A stretch of DNA of 5,318 nucleotides from Bacteroidota bacterium (GTDB lineage Bacteria; Bacteroidota; Kryptoniia; Kryptoniales; JAKASW01). How positions within the stretch are numbered: position 1 is the first letter of the stretch; every line of letters starts with the position of its first letter. The translations under genes were made by a program, and so were the position numbers. Below the pieces are notes generated by a model, which saw only the letters and a program-made list of their open reading frames with translations, was not told the origin of the DNA and searched no databases. Positions 1 to 5,318 of this stretch are shown one piece after another. The stretch spans positions 1 through 5,318 of the forward strand of contig JAJYOS010000510.1 of assembly GCA_021796055.1 (NCBI GenBank), written 5' to 3'.

Positions 1-1
1 G

Positions 2-2497
2 TACATCTACGACACGGCGGGACGGCTCAGGTTCATGGCGGACGCCGATGGACTTGCAAATAACAATGTCCTATATTGGAAATACGATAGTTTAGGAAGA
101 GTGATTGAGAAAGGATACATATCGAACACTGCGTGGGGCGACGGATCGACCTTGCAAAACTATGCCGATAACGACCCTTCATGGCCTCCTACACCTTCCA
201 CCTGGAGAAAACAGTATGCTTACGATTATGGAACCAACGGGTGCGGCAACCTCGTCGGAAGGATATATCAGGTACTCACAAACAACAACAGCGGCGACAC
301 AGCTGACGTTATAGAGACCTTCTCCTATGACAGATATGGTGACGTTACGTCGGTTAGTCAGAAAATAACCGATTGGAATTCATCGACAGCGTATACTACA
401 TACTACGATTACGACCAGGTCGGAAGGGTGACTCAAATAGATTATCCACCGAGTTCCTACAACCAGGATACTGTGACATACGCATATGATCAGGTTGGAA
501 GGGTGACTCAGGTAGGACAGGCTGGAAGTGCTCCATTTGCCAATTACACTTACAACACTGAGGGAGAGATGGCAACTGAAATCTTCGACCCTGGCGGGAC
601 GCCAGAAACGAGGACGTATTCGTATGATCCGGAAGGCCGTCTGACCAGCATTGATAACTCGCTTTTCTCGGAGCACATGACGTACACGAGCGGCGGCTAT
701 AATAACAACGAAGGCTTCTACCACGGGCTCATGGCGTCCGATAGTGTTTTCTATTACTCGGGAGGCCCGTCCGCGCTCGGTTATAAGTTCCAGTACGACA
801 ATTTCGGAAGACTCGCCGCTGCAGATAACTCGCTCAGCTCGATGGATGTCGGAGTCGGAAGCCCCACCACTTATGACCCGAACGGGAACATTACTACTGT
901 CCAGCGGGGTACTGCAGGCACACTTAGCTATAATTACTATGCCGGCACAAACCGATTGCAGAATACGGGTTCCGGTGGTAATCAATACGTCTATGATCCA
1001 AGCGGCAATATGACATCCTCGACCACTGCGGGGCTTTCGTACACCTATGACCCGTTCACGGCGCTGACTTCTCAGATATCGAACAGCGTGACAAGTGATG
1101 TAATCACTCTCGAGTACGGAGGTGCGGAGCAGAGGGTCTATAAGAGTGAAGCTACCTCTTCATCCACCACAACCACCATTTACCTCCATGGTGGCTTGTC
1201 ATACCCCATCATGCAGAAGATGAGCGATGGTTCGGAACGACTCTACGTGTACGGCCCGACAGGACTCATCGCAATGCGACTCTACACTTCTTGGTACTAT
1301 GTGCACAAGGATCATCTCGGCTCGGTGCGACTATTGGCGAATTCCAGCGGTTCTGAAGTATCCTATTACGACTATGATGTCTACGGGACAACTCAGAGGT
1401 CGAGCGTGAGTACCGATATTCCGTACAAGTTCACGGGACAGGAATTCGATCAGTTCGAGACGACCGGAATGTACAACTTCCGCGCGCGGTTCTACAGCGA
1501 CAGCACAGCCATATTCAATTCTGACGATCCGGCTCATAGCAGCACATCGCCGTATGGATATGTTGGAGGAAATCCAGTGTCGTTCACCGATCCAACAGGT
1601 ATGGTTAAAAATCCTATGGCGCCACCGCCAGACTATCTGTCTATGGAAGCAGACTGGCTGGACGCACAAGAGATTGGGATGGTCGCAGGAGGTGGTGGTG
1701 CGCTTTCGCCGGGAGGAGGGGCAACCGGAGCAGCCATCGGCAGCTTTGGAAATACTCTTCTAGACATTTGGGCAGGTTTTGGATTCGGCGGTAACGTGCT
1801 TTACGGTGACGTCCCGTACGGACCACTTGGGAGTGGGGCATTCGTCGGTCTGCCTGGTGGCGTGATTGCGCAGGCAATAGTTGCGGCGACAAGTGGTCAT
1901 TGGGTAACCGAGTCAGGTACGTTCGTTACTTACAATATGGCAAATCTCTCTGATAATGGTAAGGTGATACCCGTCCAACCTACAATCGGTAGTGTTACGT
2001 GGCAGGTATGGGTTGGAGGCGAAACTGCCCTTGAGATCTCAAACCGACTCAATTGGTGGTCGGACTTGACGAACAGCGCATCAAATGTTCTGGGAACATT
2101 CGGTCTGGCTGCAATGGGTGCTGGCCTACTGGACTTCGGCTCTACTGTCCCAGCAGGCGCTGTCCTGATTCAGGGTGCAACAGTGCTTAAAGGAGTAAGT
2201 CTTGGTCTACAGGCTGTTAACTACGCAGTGTATAGGAAGGGGAGCCTGACTGGAATTATATCGAATGCTGCAATGTACTTAGGAGAACTTGGGGCGGGCG
2301 ATTGGAGCGCAAGCTGGCTTGATACTCACAATGCAAACTATATTACAGTAGCAGGTAGCGAAATCCTGCGATCTTCTGCAGCTTATGCTCTTGAAGGTAA
2401 TCTCGGCACAATACCCATTGTTCCTCCGTACCTAGTGGGAGGTCCGACAGTCTATTATCTTCCTGACATAACAGTCTATAGCAACAGGAAGAGGTGA
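2..2497 (+). CDS. RHS/YD-repeat polymorphic toxin-like protein, 5' end missing
   Basis: The gene is open at the left edge: the frame runs back through a YDTAGRL motif before the first Met codon (35), so the true start lies outside. 831 residues are visible. YD motifs start near nt 8, 83, 221, 326, 410, 485, 551, 623, 794, 872, 992 and 1046; in known RHS proteins such repeats form a hollow beta-shell around a C-terminal toxin. An RHS-associated core follows at visible residues 432-533 (HKDHLGSVR, YKFTGQEFD, YNFRARFYS, YGYVGGNP) and ends in PVSFTDPTGM, matching the PxxxxDPxG self-cleavage motif. Residues 534-831 are the variable tip: a proline-containing linker, a Gly-rich stretch (559-597), a hydrophobic helix pair (695-744) and a tail with LPDITVYS. 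I see no nuclease, deaminase or ADP-ribosyltransferase motif. A toxin role is inferred from architecture and from the small membrane protein immediately downstream. No secretion-system gene is visible, so the export route is unknown. Confidence 0.93.
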   Translation, partial: YIYDTAGRLRFMADADGLANNNVLYWKYDSLGRVIEKGYISNTAWGDGSTLQNYADNDPSWPPTPSTWRKQYAYDYGTNGCGNLVGRIYQVLTNNNSGDTADVIETFSYDRYGDVTSVSQKITDWNSSTAYTTYYDYDQVGRVTQIDYPPSSYNQDTVTYAYDQVGRVTQVGQAGSAPFANYTYNTEGEMATEIFDPGGTPETRTYSYDPEGRLTSIDNSLFSEHMTYTSGGYNNNEGFYHGLMASDSVFYYSGGPSALGYKFQYDNFGRLAAADNSLSSMDVGVGSPTTYDPNGNITTVQRGTAGTLSYNYYAGTNRLQNTGSGGNQYVYDPSGNMTSSTTAGLSYTYDPFTALTSQISNSVTSDVITLEYGGAEQRVYKSEATSSSTTTTIYLHGGLSYPIMQKMSDGSERLYVYGPTGLIAMRLYTSWYYVHKDHLGSVRLLANSSGSEVSYYDYDVYGTTQRSSVSTDIPYKFTGQEFDQFETTGMYNFRARFYSDSTAIFNSDDPAHSSTSPYGYVGGNPVSFTDPTGMVKNPMAPPPDYLSMEADWLDAQEIGMVAGGGGALSPGGGATGAAIGSFGNTLLDIWAGFGFGGNVLYGDVPYGPLGSGAFVGLPGGVIAQAIVAATSGHWVTESGTFVTYNMANLSDNGKVIPVQPTIGSVTWQVWVGGETALEISNRLNWWSDLTNSASNVLGTFGLAAMGAGLLDFGSTVPAGAVLIQGATVLKGVSLGLQAVNYAVYRKGSLTGIISNAAMYLGELGAGDWSASWLDTHNANYITVAGSEILRSSAAYALEGNLGTIPIVPPYLVGGPTVYYLPDITVYSNRKR
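410..511 (+). repeat. Near-identical pair of YD repeat units
   Basis: Two copies of the nine-residue unit YDQVGRVTQ are encoded at 410-436 and 485-511, offset by exactly 75 nt (25 codons). They share an uninterrupted 14-nt identity (422-435 and 497-510), and the other differences are mostly third-position changes. Conservation at DNA level is higher than between the other YD repeats of the gene, which suggests a fairly recent internal duplication or gene conversion. Confidence 0.75.
2489..2497 (+). promoter_or_regulatory. Ribosome binding site overlapping the RHS stop codon
   Basis: The purine run AAGAGGTGA resembles the AGGAGGTGA complement of the 16S rRNA 3' end. Its last three bases are the TGA stop of the RHS gene. 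The GAGGTG core lies 7 nt before the ATG at 2504. This fixes the start of the small membrane protein and suggests that its translation is coupled to ribosomes finishing the RHS gene. Confidence 0.7.
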
Positions 2498-2503
2498 TTT
2501 CGG

Positions 2504-2722
2504 ATGAAATATTTCATCGATGAGTTCCAAAAGATATTCGGTTTCAGCTTTATGTATGTCCTGACTGCGGGAATTCTTATTTACACGACCATAAGCTTGA
2601 AGAATAAGATACCCCGTTGGAAGGAGCTTACTGATTTTGAGAAACGTAATGCATATTTAGCCATTTACGGATCACTGCTTTTTATTTTCATTCTTATCAT
2701 TATGTGGCTGAAACCTGGCTAA
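2504..2722 (+). CDS. Small two-helix membrane protein, candidate immunity protein
   Basis: A 72-residue protein not assigned to a family. It has two hydrophobic segments, about residues 13-32 (FSFMYVLTAGILIYTTISL) and 51-69 (YLAIYGSLLFIFILIIMWL). The loop between them (33-50) is rich in Lys and Arg, so it probably faces the cytoplasm, with both ends outside. There is no signal peptide cleavage site. The start is supported by a strong ribosome binding site that overlaps the RHS stop codon, with only 6 nt between the two genes. By hand count GC is about 36%, below most sampled blocks of the RHS gene. In RHS loci the short gene directly after the toxin tip commonly encodes the cognate immunity protein. 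A membrane immunity protein would fit a toxin that acts on or in the inner membrane, such as a pore former; this is inference. It could instead be an unrelated small membrane protein. Confidence 0.78.
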   Translation: MKYFIDEFQKIFGFSFMYVLTAGILIYTTISLKNKIPRWKELTDFEKRNAYLAIYGSLLFIFILIIMWLKPG

Positions 2723-2756
2723 ATCAAGAAGATTGGCGGCTTTGGTAACAGTTGCG

Positions 2757-2776
2757 CCCTCAGAAGTTTCCGAGGG
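2757..2776 (+). other. Short hairpin downstream of the immunity candidate
   Basis: CCCTC (2757-2761) pairs with GAGGG (2772-2776), and two more pairs (GA/TC) close an AGTT loop after one A-C mismatch. It lies 34 nt past the stop of the small membrane gene, where a transcript end would be expected, but no T-run follows, so it is not a standard intrinsic terminator. It could act as an RNA 3'-end stabiliser or be chance. Confidence 0.3.
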
Positions 2777-3109
2777 GTGATCGGTAGCTGCCTGTCAGAG
2801 TTCCAATTCGAGGTTTATCAGCATCCCCCTAAACAAGTTTAATCAAATCTGAGCAATTGAATCTGGTTACGAACCTTTGAAAGTTCAATCTCATTCGGTT
2901 GAATATGTCCTGGATTTCTTGGTTCGCCTGAAAGGAGTACCCGCCCCGAACGGCAATCTAGGAAGAGAAGTAGTGTCCCAATTGCTCCCAGGTCGGTCGC
3001 TTGCGGCTGACCTCACAATCCGACGGGATTTCAAGATAATCCTCTACCCCGATGGAGATCGAATTCATGGCAACAGGAGAAATGCGCTTTGTTGTCGACT
3101 ATCATTTTC

Positions 3110-3128
3110 GGAGCTAGATCGTAGCTCC
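3110..3128. repeat. Perfect 7-bp inverted repeat
   Basis: GGAGCTA (3110-3116) and TAGCTCC (3122-3128) are exact reverse complements around a 5-nt spacer, GATCG. No T-run follows on either strand, so it is not a typical intrinsic terminator. A protein-binding dyad, an RNA hairpin, or a scar in decayed DNA are all possible. Confidence 0.6.
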
Positions 3129-3182
3129 TGCAGTTCTGACACGGCTACAGGCACACGTGCTGCTATGCCCCATATTCTTGAA

Positions 3183-3194
3183 ATTGGGCCCAAT
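3183..3194. repeat. 12-bp perfect palindrome
   Basis: ATTGGGCCCAAT is fully self-complementary with no spacer. It lies 157 nt before the HEAT-like gene's ATG. Such a dyad could be a dimeric regulator site, but no matching regulator is in the window and no second copy was seen. Confidence 0.5.
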
Positions 3195-3258
3195 GCATAA
3201 TGCCTATACCTAAATACCGATGAACCTTGGGAAATGACAAATCACATTCAAGCCATTT

Positions 3259-3287
3259 TCTCACGGAAATTCATTGGGTTTGTGAGA
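3259..3287 (+). other. Bulged hairpin upstream of the HEAT-like gene
   Basis: TCTCAC (3259-3264) pairs with GTGAGA (3282-3287). Inside, AAA (3267-3269) pairs with TTT (3279-3281), leaving a 2-nt GG bulge and a 9-nt loop. The flanks CCTTGGGA (3225-3232) and TCCCAGG (3297-3303) are also nearly complementary, so a larger stem is possible. It lies about 60 nt upstream of the start codon. It could be a leader structure, an operator, or chance. Confidence 0.35.
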
Positions 3288-3309
3288 TGTGAAGGCTCCC
3301 AGGTATTAC
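3280..3309 (+). promoter_or_regulatory. Weak sigma70-like promoter candidate
   Basis: TTGTGA (3280-3285) and TATTAC (3304-3309) each match the -35 and -10 consensus at 4 of 6 positions with an 18-nt spacer. Transcription would then start near 3316 and give a leader of about 35 nt before the ATG at 3351. The -35 box would lie in the right arm of the hairpin at 3259-3287. The match is weak, and the organism's promoter consensus is unknown. Confidence 0.22.
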
Positions 3310-3335
3310 AAGCCATCTGATACTTTGACATTAAT

Positions 3336-3341
3336 AAGGAG
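3336..3341 (+). promoter_or_regulatory. Ribosome binding site for the HEAT-like gene
   Basis: AAGGAG lies 9 nt before the ATG at 3351, good spacing for that codon and short (3 nt) for the in-frame TTG at 3345. It therefore decides the start in favour of 3351. Confidence 0.75.
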
Positions 3342-3350
3342 TATTTGAAA

Positions 3351-4109
3351 ATGAAGACATTTATTGCAGTGATGGTCGTCCTTTGCTGCACTTCGCTTTC
3401 GGTCGCACAGGACACGACACAAACCGGATTCCGCTCGATGGGTCCCGTCGCTACCCCTCTGCCGGTATTGTCGATCACCCCAAACGCCCGTGAAATAACT
3501 GGCCTCTTCCTGGATATTGGAAAAAATCTGAATCTCGTGGAAGCGGAAGAAGTCGTGGCCCAGAAGGGGGACACTGCCGTACCGGCTCTATCCGACATGA
3601 TCTTCTCTGATACTCTATGGAACTCACTTGCTTCCGTTGATACAGGAGAGGGTAAGGCCACTTTCTTTGAAGGTAAGTTGTACGCGATCTATACTCTCAT
3701 GAAGATCGGTACTCCGCAGGCCTTTCAGGTACTGCTGAATGCGGCTGATTCCTGTCGTTTCGCTCCGGCAAGAGCCGCTGCCTTAAACGCAATTACAAAT
3801 ACATATCACAACCGGGCAACTAAGGGGACTCTAACTCCAGATTCGCGGGTTATAGGGATTCTCATCAAATCTTCAACTGACCATACTTACATCTGGTTTC
3901 TTCACAAAACAATAGGTGAGGTTGCTTACGAAGGGCTTATGCAATGGCTAGGAACTGATTTTGGAGAGCCTCAATTCAGAAAAGCGAGAATCGCTGCGGG
4001 TGGAAGCAATGGGGAGCTATCCCCGTCAGCTTATCGGGATTACTGGTGGCACGAAAATGCCTCACTTCTCGTATGGAATAGGAGCACAGGACATTTTGAG
4101 ACAAAGTGA
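3351..4109 (+). CDS. Secreted protein with HEAT-like helical repeats
   Basis: 252 residues. The N-terminus is a clear Sec signal peptide: Lys2, a hydrophobic core (residues 4-17, FIAVMVVLCCTSLS) and a likely cleavage near SVA-Q (19/20). The mature protein should be periplasmic or exported. The Cys pair at 12-13 lies within the hydrophobic core and does not form a good lipobox, so a lipoprotein is less likely. After a Pro-rich linker (about 32-46), the middle resembles paired amphipathic HEAT-type helices: AEEVVAQKGDTAVPALSDM (65-83), KLYAIYTLMKIGTPQAFQVL (109-128) and ARAAALNAI (140-148). Such repeats usually bind other proteins. The C-terminus is aromatic (YWWHENASLLVW, 231-242). No catalytic motif is evident and I do not recognise a named family. 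It is first in a probable operon with a pilin-like protein and a prepilin peptidase, so an envelope role linked to pilus or secretion assembly is possible but only inferred. Confidence 0.82.
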   Translation: MKTFIAVMVVLCCTSLSVAQDTTQTGFRSMGPVATPLPVLSITPNAREITGLFLDIGKNLNLVEAEEVVAQKGDTAVPALSDMIFSDTLWNSLASVDTGEGKATFFEGKLYAIYTLMKIGTPQAFQVLLNAADSCRFAPARAAALNAITNTYHNRATKGTLTPDSRVIGILIKSSTDHTYIWFLHKTIGEVAYEGLMQWLGTDFGEPQFRKARIAAGGSNGELSPSAYRDYWWHENASLLVWNRSTGHFETK

Positions 4110-4146
4110 GACCAATCGCTCAAACATTTCAACTATGGGTGAATTC

Positions 4147-4560
4147 ATGAAAACCAAGAGGGCATATTCCGGATCGCCAGGCTTTTCCCTTGTCGAGCTG
4201 ATGGTAGTTCTGGTTATCATAGGTATTCTGGTGTTACTGGCTCTGCCACGACTCCAGCCTGTGGTTACGAAGGCCAAGGAGACCGAGGCTAAGCTAATGC
4301 TGAAGCAAGTGTACACTTTGGAGAAAAGCTACAAATATGAGCATGACACGTACACAACCACATTGAGTGACATCGGGTTCGAGCAGGACAAGCTTGTTAC
4401 AGACGGGGGGAGAGCAAGGTACAGGATAACCATTGTTTCTGCGGATGCCAACAGCTTTCTGGCGGAGGCAGTGGCTGTCGTCGATTTTAACGGTGACGGA
4501 CGCTATAACACGTGGACTGTCGACCAGACGGGTAACATCGTTGACAAGACACCGGCATAA
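4147..4560 (+). CDS. Type IV pilin / type II pseudopilin-like protein
   Basis: 137 residues from ATG 4147. The N-terminus is a textbook class III prepilin: a basic leader (MKTKRAYSGSPG), cleavage after Gly12, mature Phe1, Glu5 (Glu17 of the precursor), a 20-residue hydrophobic helix (FSLVELMVVLVIIGILVLLA) and the conserved Pro at mature position 22. A long alpha helix continues (TKAKETEAKLMLKQVYTLEK), followed by a small beta domain. The mature protein would have 125 residues, typical of minor pilins and GspG-like pseudopilins. It has no Cys, so the C-terminal disulfide loop of many type IVa pilins is absent. Instead it has DFNGDGRYN (113-121), a DxNxDG loop like those that bind calcium. ATG 4147 is preceded by GGGTGA at 4-nt spacing; an in-frame ATG at 4135 would add four residues and has no binding site. 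The peptidase gene follows in the same frame 18 nt after the stop. Whether it builds a pilus or a secretion pseudopilus cannot be told here. Confidence 0.92.
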   Translation: MKTKRAYSGSPGFSLVELMVVLVIIGILVLLALPRLQPVVTKAKETEAKLMLKQVYTLEKSYKYEHDTYTTTLSDIGFEQDKLVTDGGRARYRITIVSADANSFLAEAVAVVDFNGDGRYNTWTVDQTGNIVDKTPA

Positions 4561-4578
4561 TTTTCGAAATTCCGCGCA

Positions 4579-5318
4579 ATGAGCATTTCAGCATCGTTGG
4601 TGTTCCTTGTCGGTGCGGCCTTCGGTAGTTTCGCAAACGTTTGCATCTATCGAATTCCAAGAGGTATCTCAGTGGTGATCCCAGGATCATTTTGTCCGGC
4701 CTGCCGCAGGGAGCTCAGATGGTACGAGATTTTTCCGGTATTGTCCTTTGTCGCCCTAAGTGGACGATGCAAGGGATGCCACAAACCTATAGCATTAAGG
4801 GATACGATTGTTGAACTGCTATCTGGGGCGGTATTCGTACTCATCTTCATCTTTACTGGGATCTCATTACGCGCGGTAGTGGAAGCGGCGTTTTTTCTCT
4901 TAATGCTGATAATAGGATTCATTGATTGGGAAAACCTGATTATACCCAATGGCTTGGTGCTTGTGGGGATCGTTGTCGGAGTCATCGCAATAGGCTTCCT
5001 CTCATTCCAATCGGTTTGGTATTCGATAACATATGCAGCGTTTTCTGCAGGTGTGCTGTTCCTGTTCAGGATCATGGGCGACTTCTGTTTCGGAAAAGAG
5101 ACAATGGGGATGGGGGATGTGAAGCTCGCGGCGCTTGTCGGATTTTTCCTCGGTTTGGCGAACTTCCTGATCGCGGTATGGTTTGCTGCCTTACTTTCAT
5201 GCCTCTATTGGGTCACCATGTATTTCAGAAAGGACATCACCGGGGATTTCAAGATTCCCTTCGGGAGCTTCCTCTCATGGACTTCTATTGTTATCTCCCT
5301 GTACCTTACTCGAAGGTA
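4579..5318 (+). CDS. Prepilin peptidase (A24 family), 3' end missing
   Basis: The frame is open from ATG 4579 to the window edge, giving 246 residues. The family's inner-membrane aspartic protease cleaves prepilin leaders after Gly and methylates the new N-terminal residue. Visible hallmarks: GSFANVCIYRIPRG (16-29, family GSFLNVVIYRLP); a zinc-type four-Cys motif, CPAC (39-42) and CKGC (64-67); catalytic Asp116 in FIDWENLIIPN; and catalytic Asp180 in GMGDVKL. About seven hydrophobic segments follow, ending with IPFGSFLSW (226-234), which lies near the end of the family. All catalytic residues are intact, so it should be active on the pilin encoded just upstream. The last two bases are TA, so the next base could complete a stop; the gene is nearly complete in either case. 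No ribosome binding site precedes the ATG. The 18-nt gap and shared frame with the pilin suggest translational coupling. Homologues are called PilD, GspO or ComC; which applies is undecided. Confidence 0.95.
   Translation, partial: MSISASLVFLVGAAFGSFANVCIYRIPRGISVVIPGSFCPACRRELRWYEIFPVLSFVALSGRCKGCHKPIALRDTIVELLSGAVFVLIFIFTGISLRAVVEAAFFLLMLIIGFIDWENLIIPNGLVLVGIVVGVIAIGFLSFQSVWYSITYAAFSAGVLFLFRIMGDFCFGKETMGMGDVKLAALVGFFLGLANFLIAVWFAALLSCLYWVTMYFRKDITGDFKIPFGSFLSWTSIVISLYLTRR

Larger units (their letters stand above)
2723..3350. other. Intergenic region without a convincing gene
   Basis: About 630 bases separate the candidate immunity gene from the next operon. After the stop at 2720-2722 the same frame stays open for 39 codons to TAA at 2840-2842, but without a start site or recognisable motif. 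A TTG-started frame at 2877-3200 (107 codons) has no ribosome binding site, and its product is rich in Arg, Ser and Cys with no recognisable family. A 21-codon frame at 3052-3117 starts with ATG but also lacks a binding site. The region contains several inverted repeats, listed separately. It may be decayed accessory DNA, such as an old RHS tip cassette, combined with the 5' leader of the operon that starts at 3351. I recognise no tRNA, riboswitch or insertion-sequence end. Confidence 0.5.

Noticed and set aside
380..985. Long open frame on the - strand
   Set aside because: It lies wholly inside the RHS gene, antisense to YD repeats; its Val/Ile/Ser-rich product is the mirror of that repeat pattern.
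2757..2777. Intrinsic terminator after the immunity candidate
   Set aside because: The stem is short, has a mismatch, and is followed by GTGATCGG rather than a T-run, so it is listed only as a hairpin.
3052..3117. 21-codon open frame starting with ATG
   Set aside because: The peptide looks protein-like, but there is no ribosome binding site and its stop falls inside the 7-bp hairpin; too short to support.
2877..3200. 107-codon open frame starting with TTG
   Set aside because: No ribosome binding site, a rare start codon, an Arg/Ser/Cys-rich product without recognisable domains, and two exact dyads inside it; treated as non-coding.
3325..3330. Perfect TTGACA -35-like hexamer
   Set aside because: A -10 box at 16-18 nt spacing would fall on the start codon of the HEAT-like gene, so a promoter here would miss the start of that gene.
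3248..3661. Open frame on the - strand, 137 codons
   Set aside because: Mostly antisense to the signal-peptide-bearing HEAT-like gene; no ribosome binding site or recognisable domain.
3961..4146. Upstream in-frame extension of the pilin gene
   Set aside because: Most of it overlaps the HEAT-like gene in another frame, and a prepilin leader of more than 70 residues is implausible; the start at 4147 gives a normal 12-residue leader.
4647..5075. Open frame on the - strand, 142 codons
   Set aside because: Antisense to the prepilin peptidase, whose motifs and catalytic residues are all on the + strand.

Overview
The window is about 5.3 kb of bacterial DNA with every recognisable gene on the + strand. 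It starts inside a large RHS/YD-repeat gene and stops near the 3' end of a prepilin peptidase gene. Purine-rich Shine-Dalgarno sites, a Sec-type signal peptide, a type IV pilin-like gene with its peptidase, and a YD-repeat protein ending in a 'LPDITVYS'-like tail suggest a Gram-negative-type bacterium. I lean towards the Bacteroidota/FCB group or a nearby uncultured phylum. That placement is inference; no rRNA or other marker gene is present.

Region 1 (1-2722) is a probable polymorphic-toxin module. The RHS protein is open at the left edge. It has about a dozen YD motifs, a classical RHS-associated core ending in a PxxxxDPxG motif, and then a C-terminal region of about 298 residues that I cannot assign to a known toxin family. 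That C-terminal region is rich in glycine and hydrophobic residues. Seven bases after its stop codon begins a 72-residue protein with two membrane segments and low GC. Its ribosome binding site overlaps the RHS stop codon. Position, size and topology make it the candidate immunity protein, and the pair is the most likely undescribed system here.

Region 2 (2723-3350) is about 630 bases with no convincing gene. It holds a perfect 7-bp hairpin, a 12-bp palindrome, a bulged hairpin just upstream of the next gene, and short open frames that do not look coding. It may be a decayed remnant of an RHS tip/immunity cassette or other accessory DNA, but nothing proves this.

Region 3 (3351-5318) looks like an operon: a secreted protein with HEAT-like helical repeats, then 37 bases later a type IV pilin/pseudopilin-like protein, then 18 bases later and in the same frame an A24-family prepilin peptidase that runs off the right edge. 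The peptidase would cleave the pilin's leader after Gly12 and methylate the new N-terminal Phe. The role of the HEAT-like protein is unknown; its place in the operon suggests a periplasmic or envelope partner.
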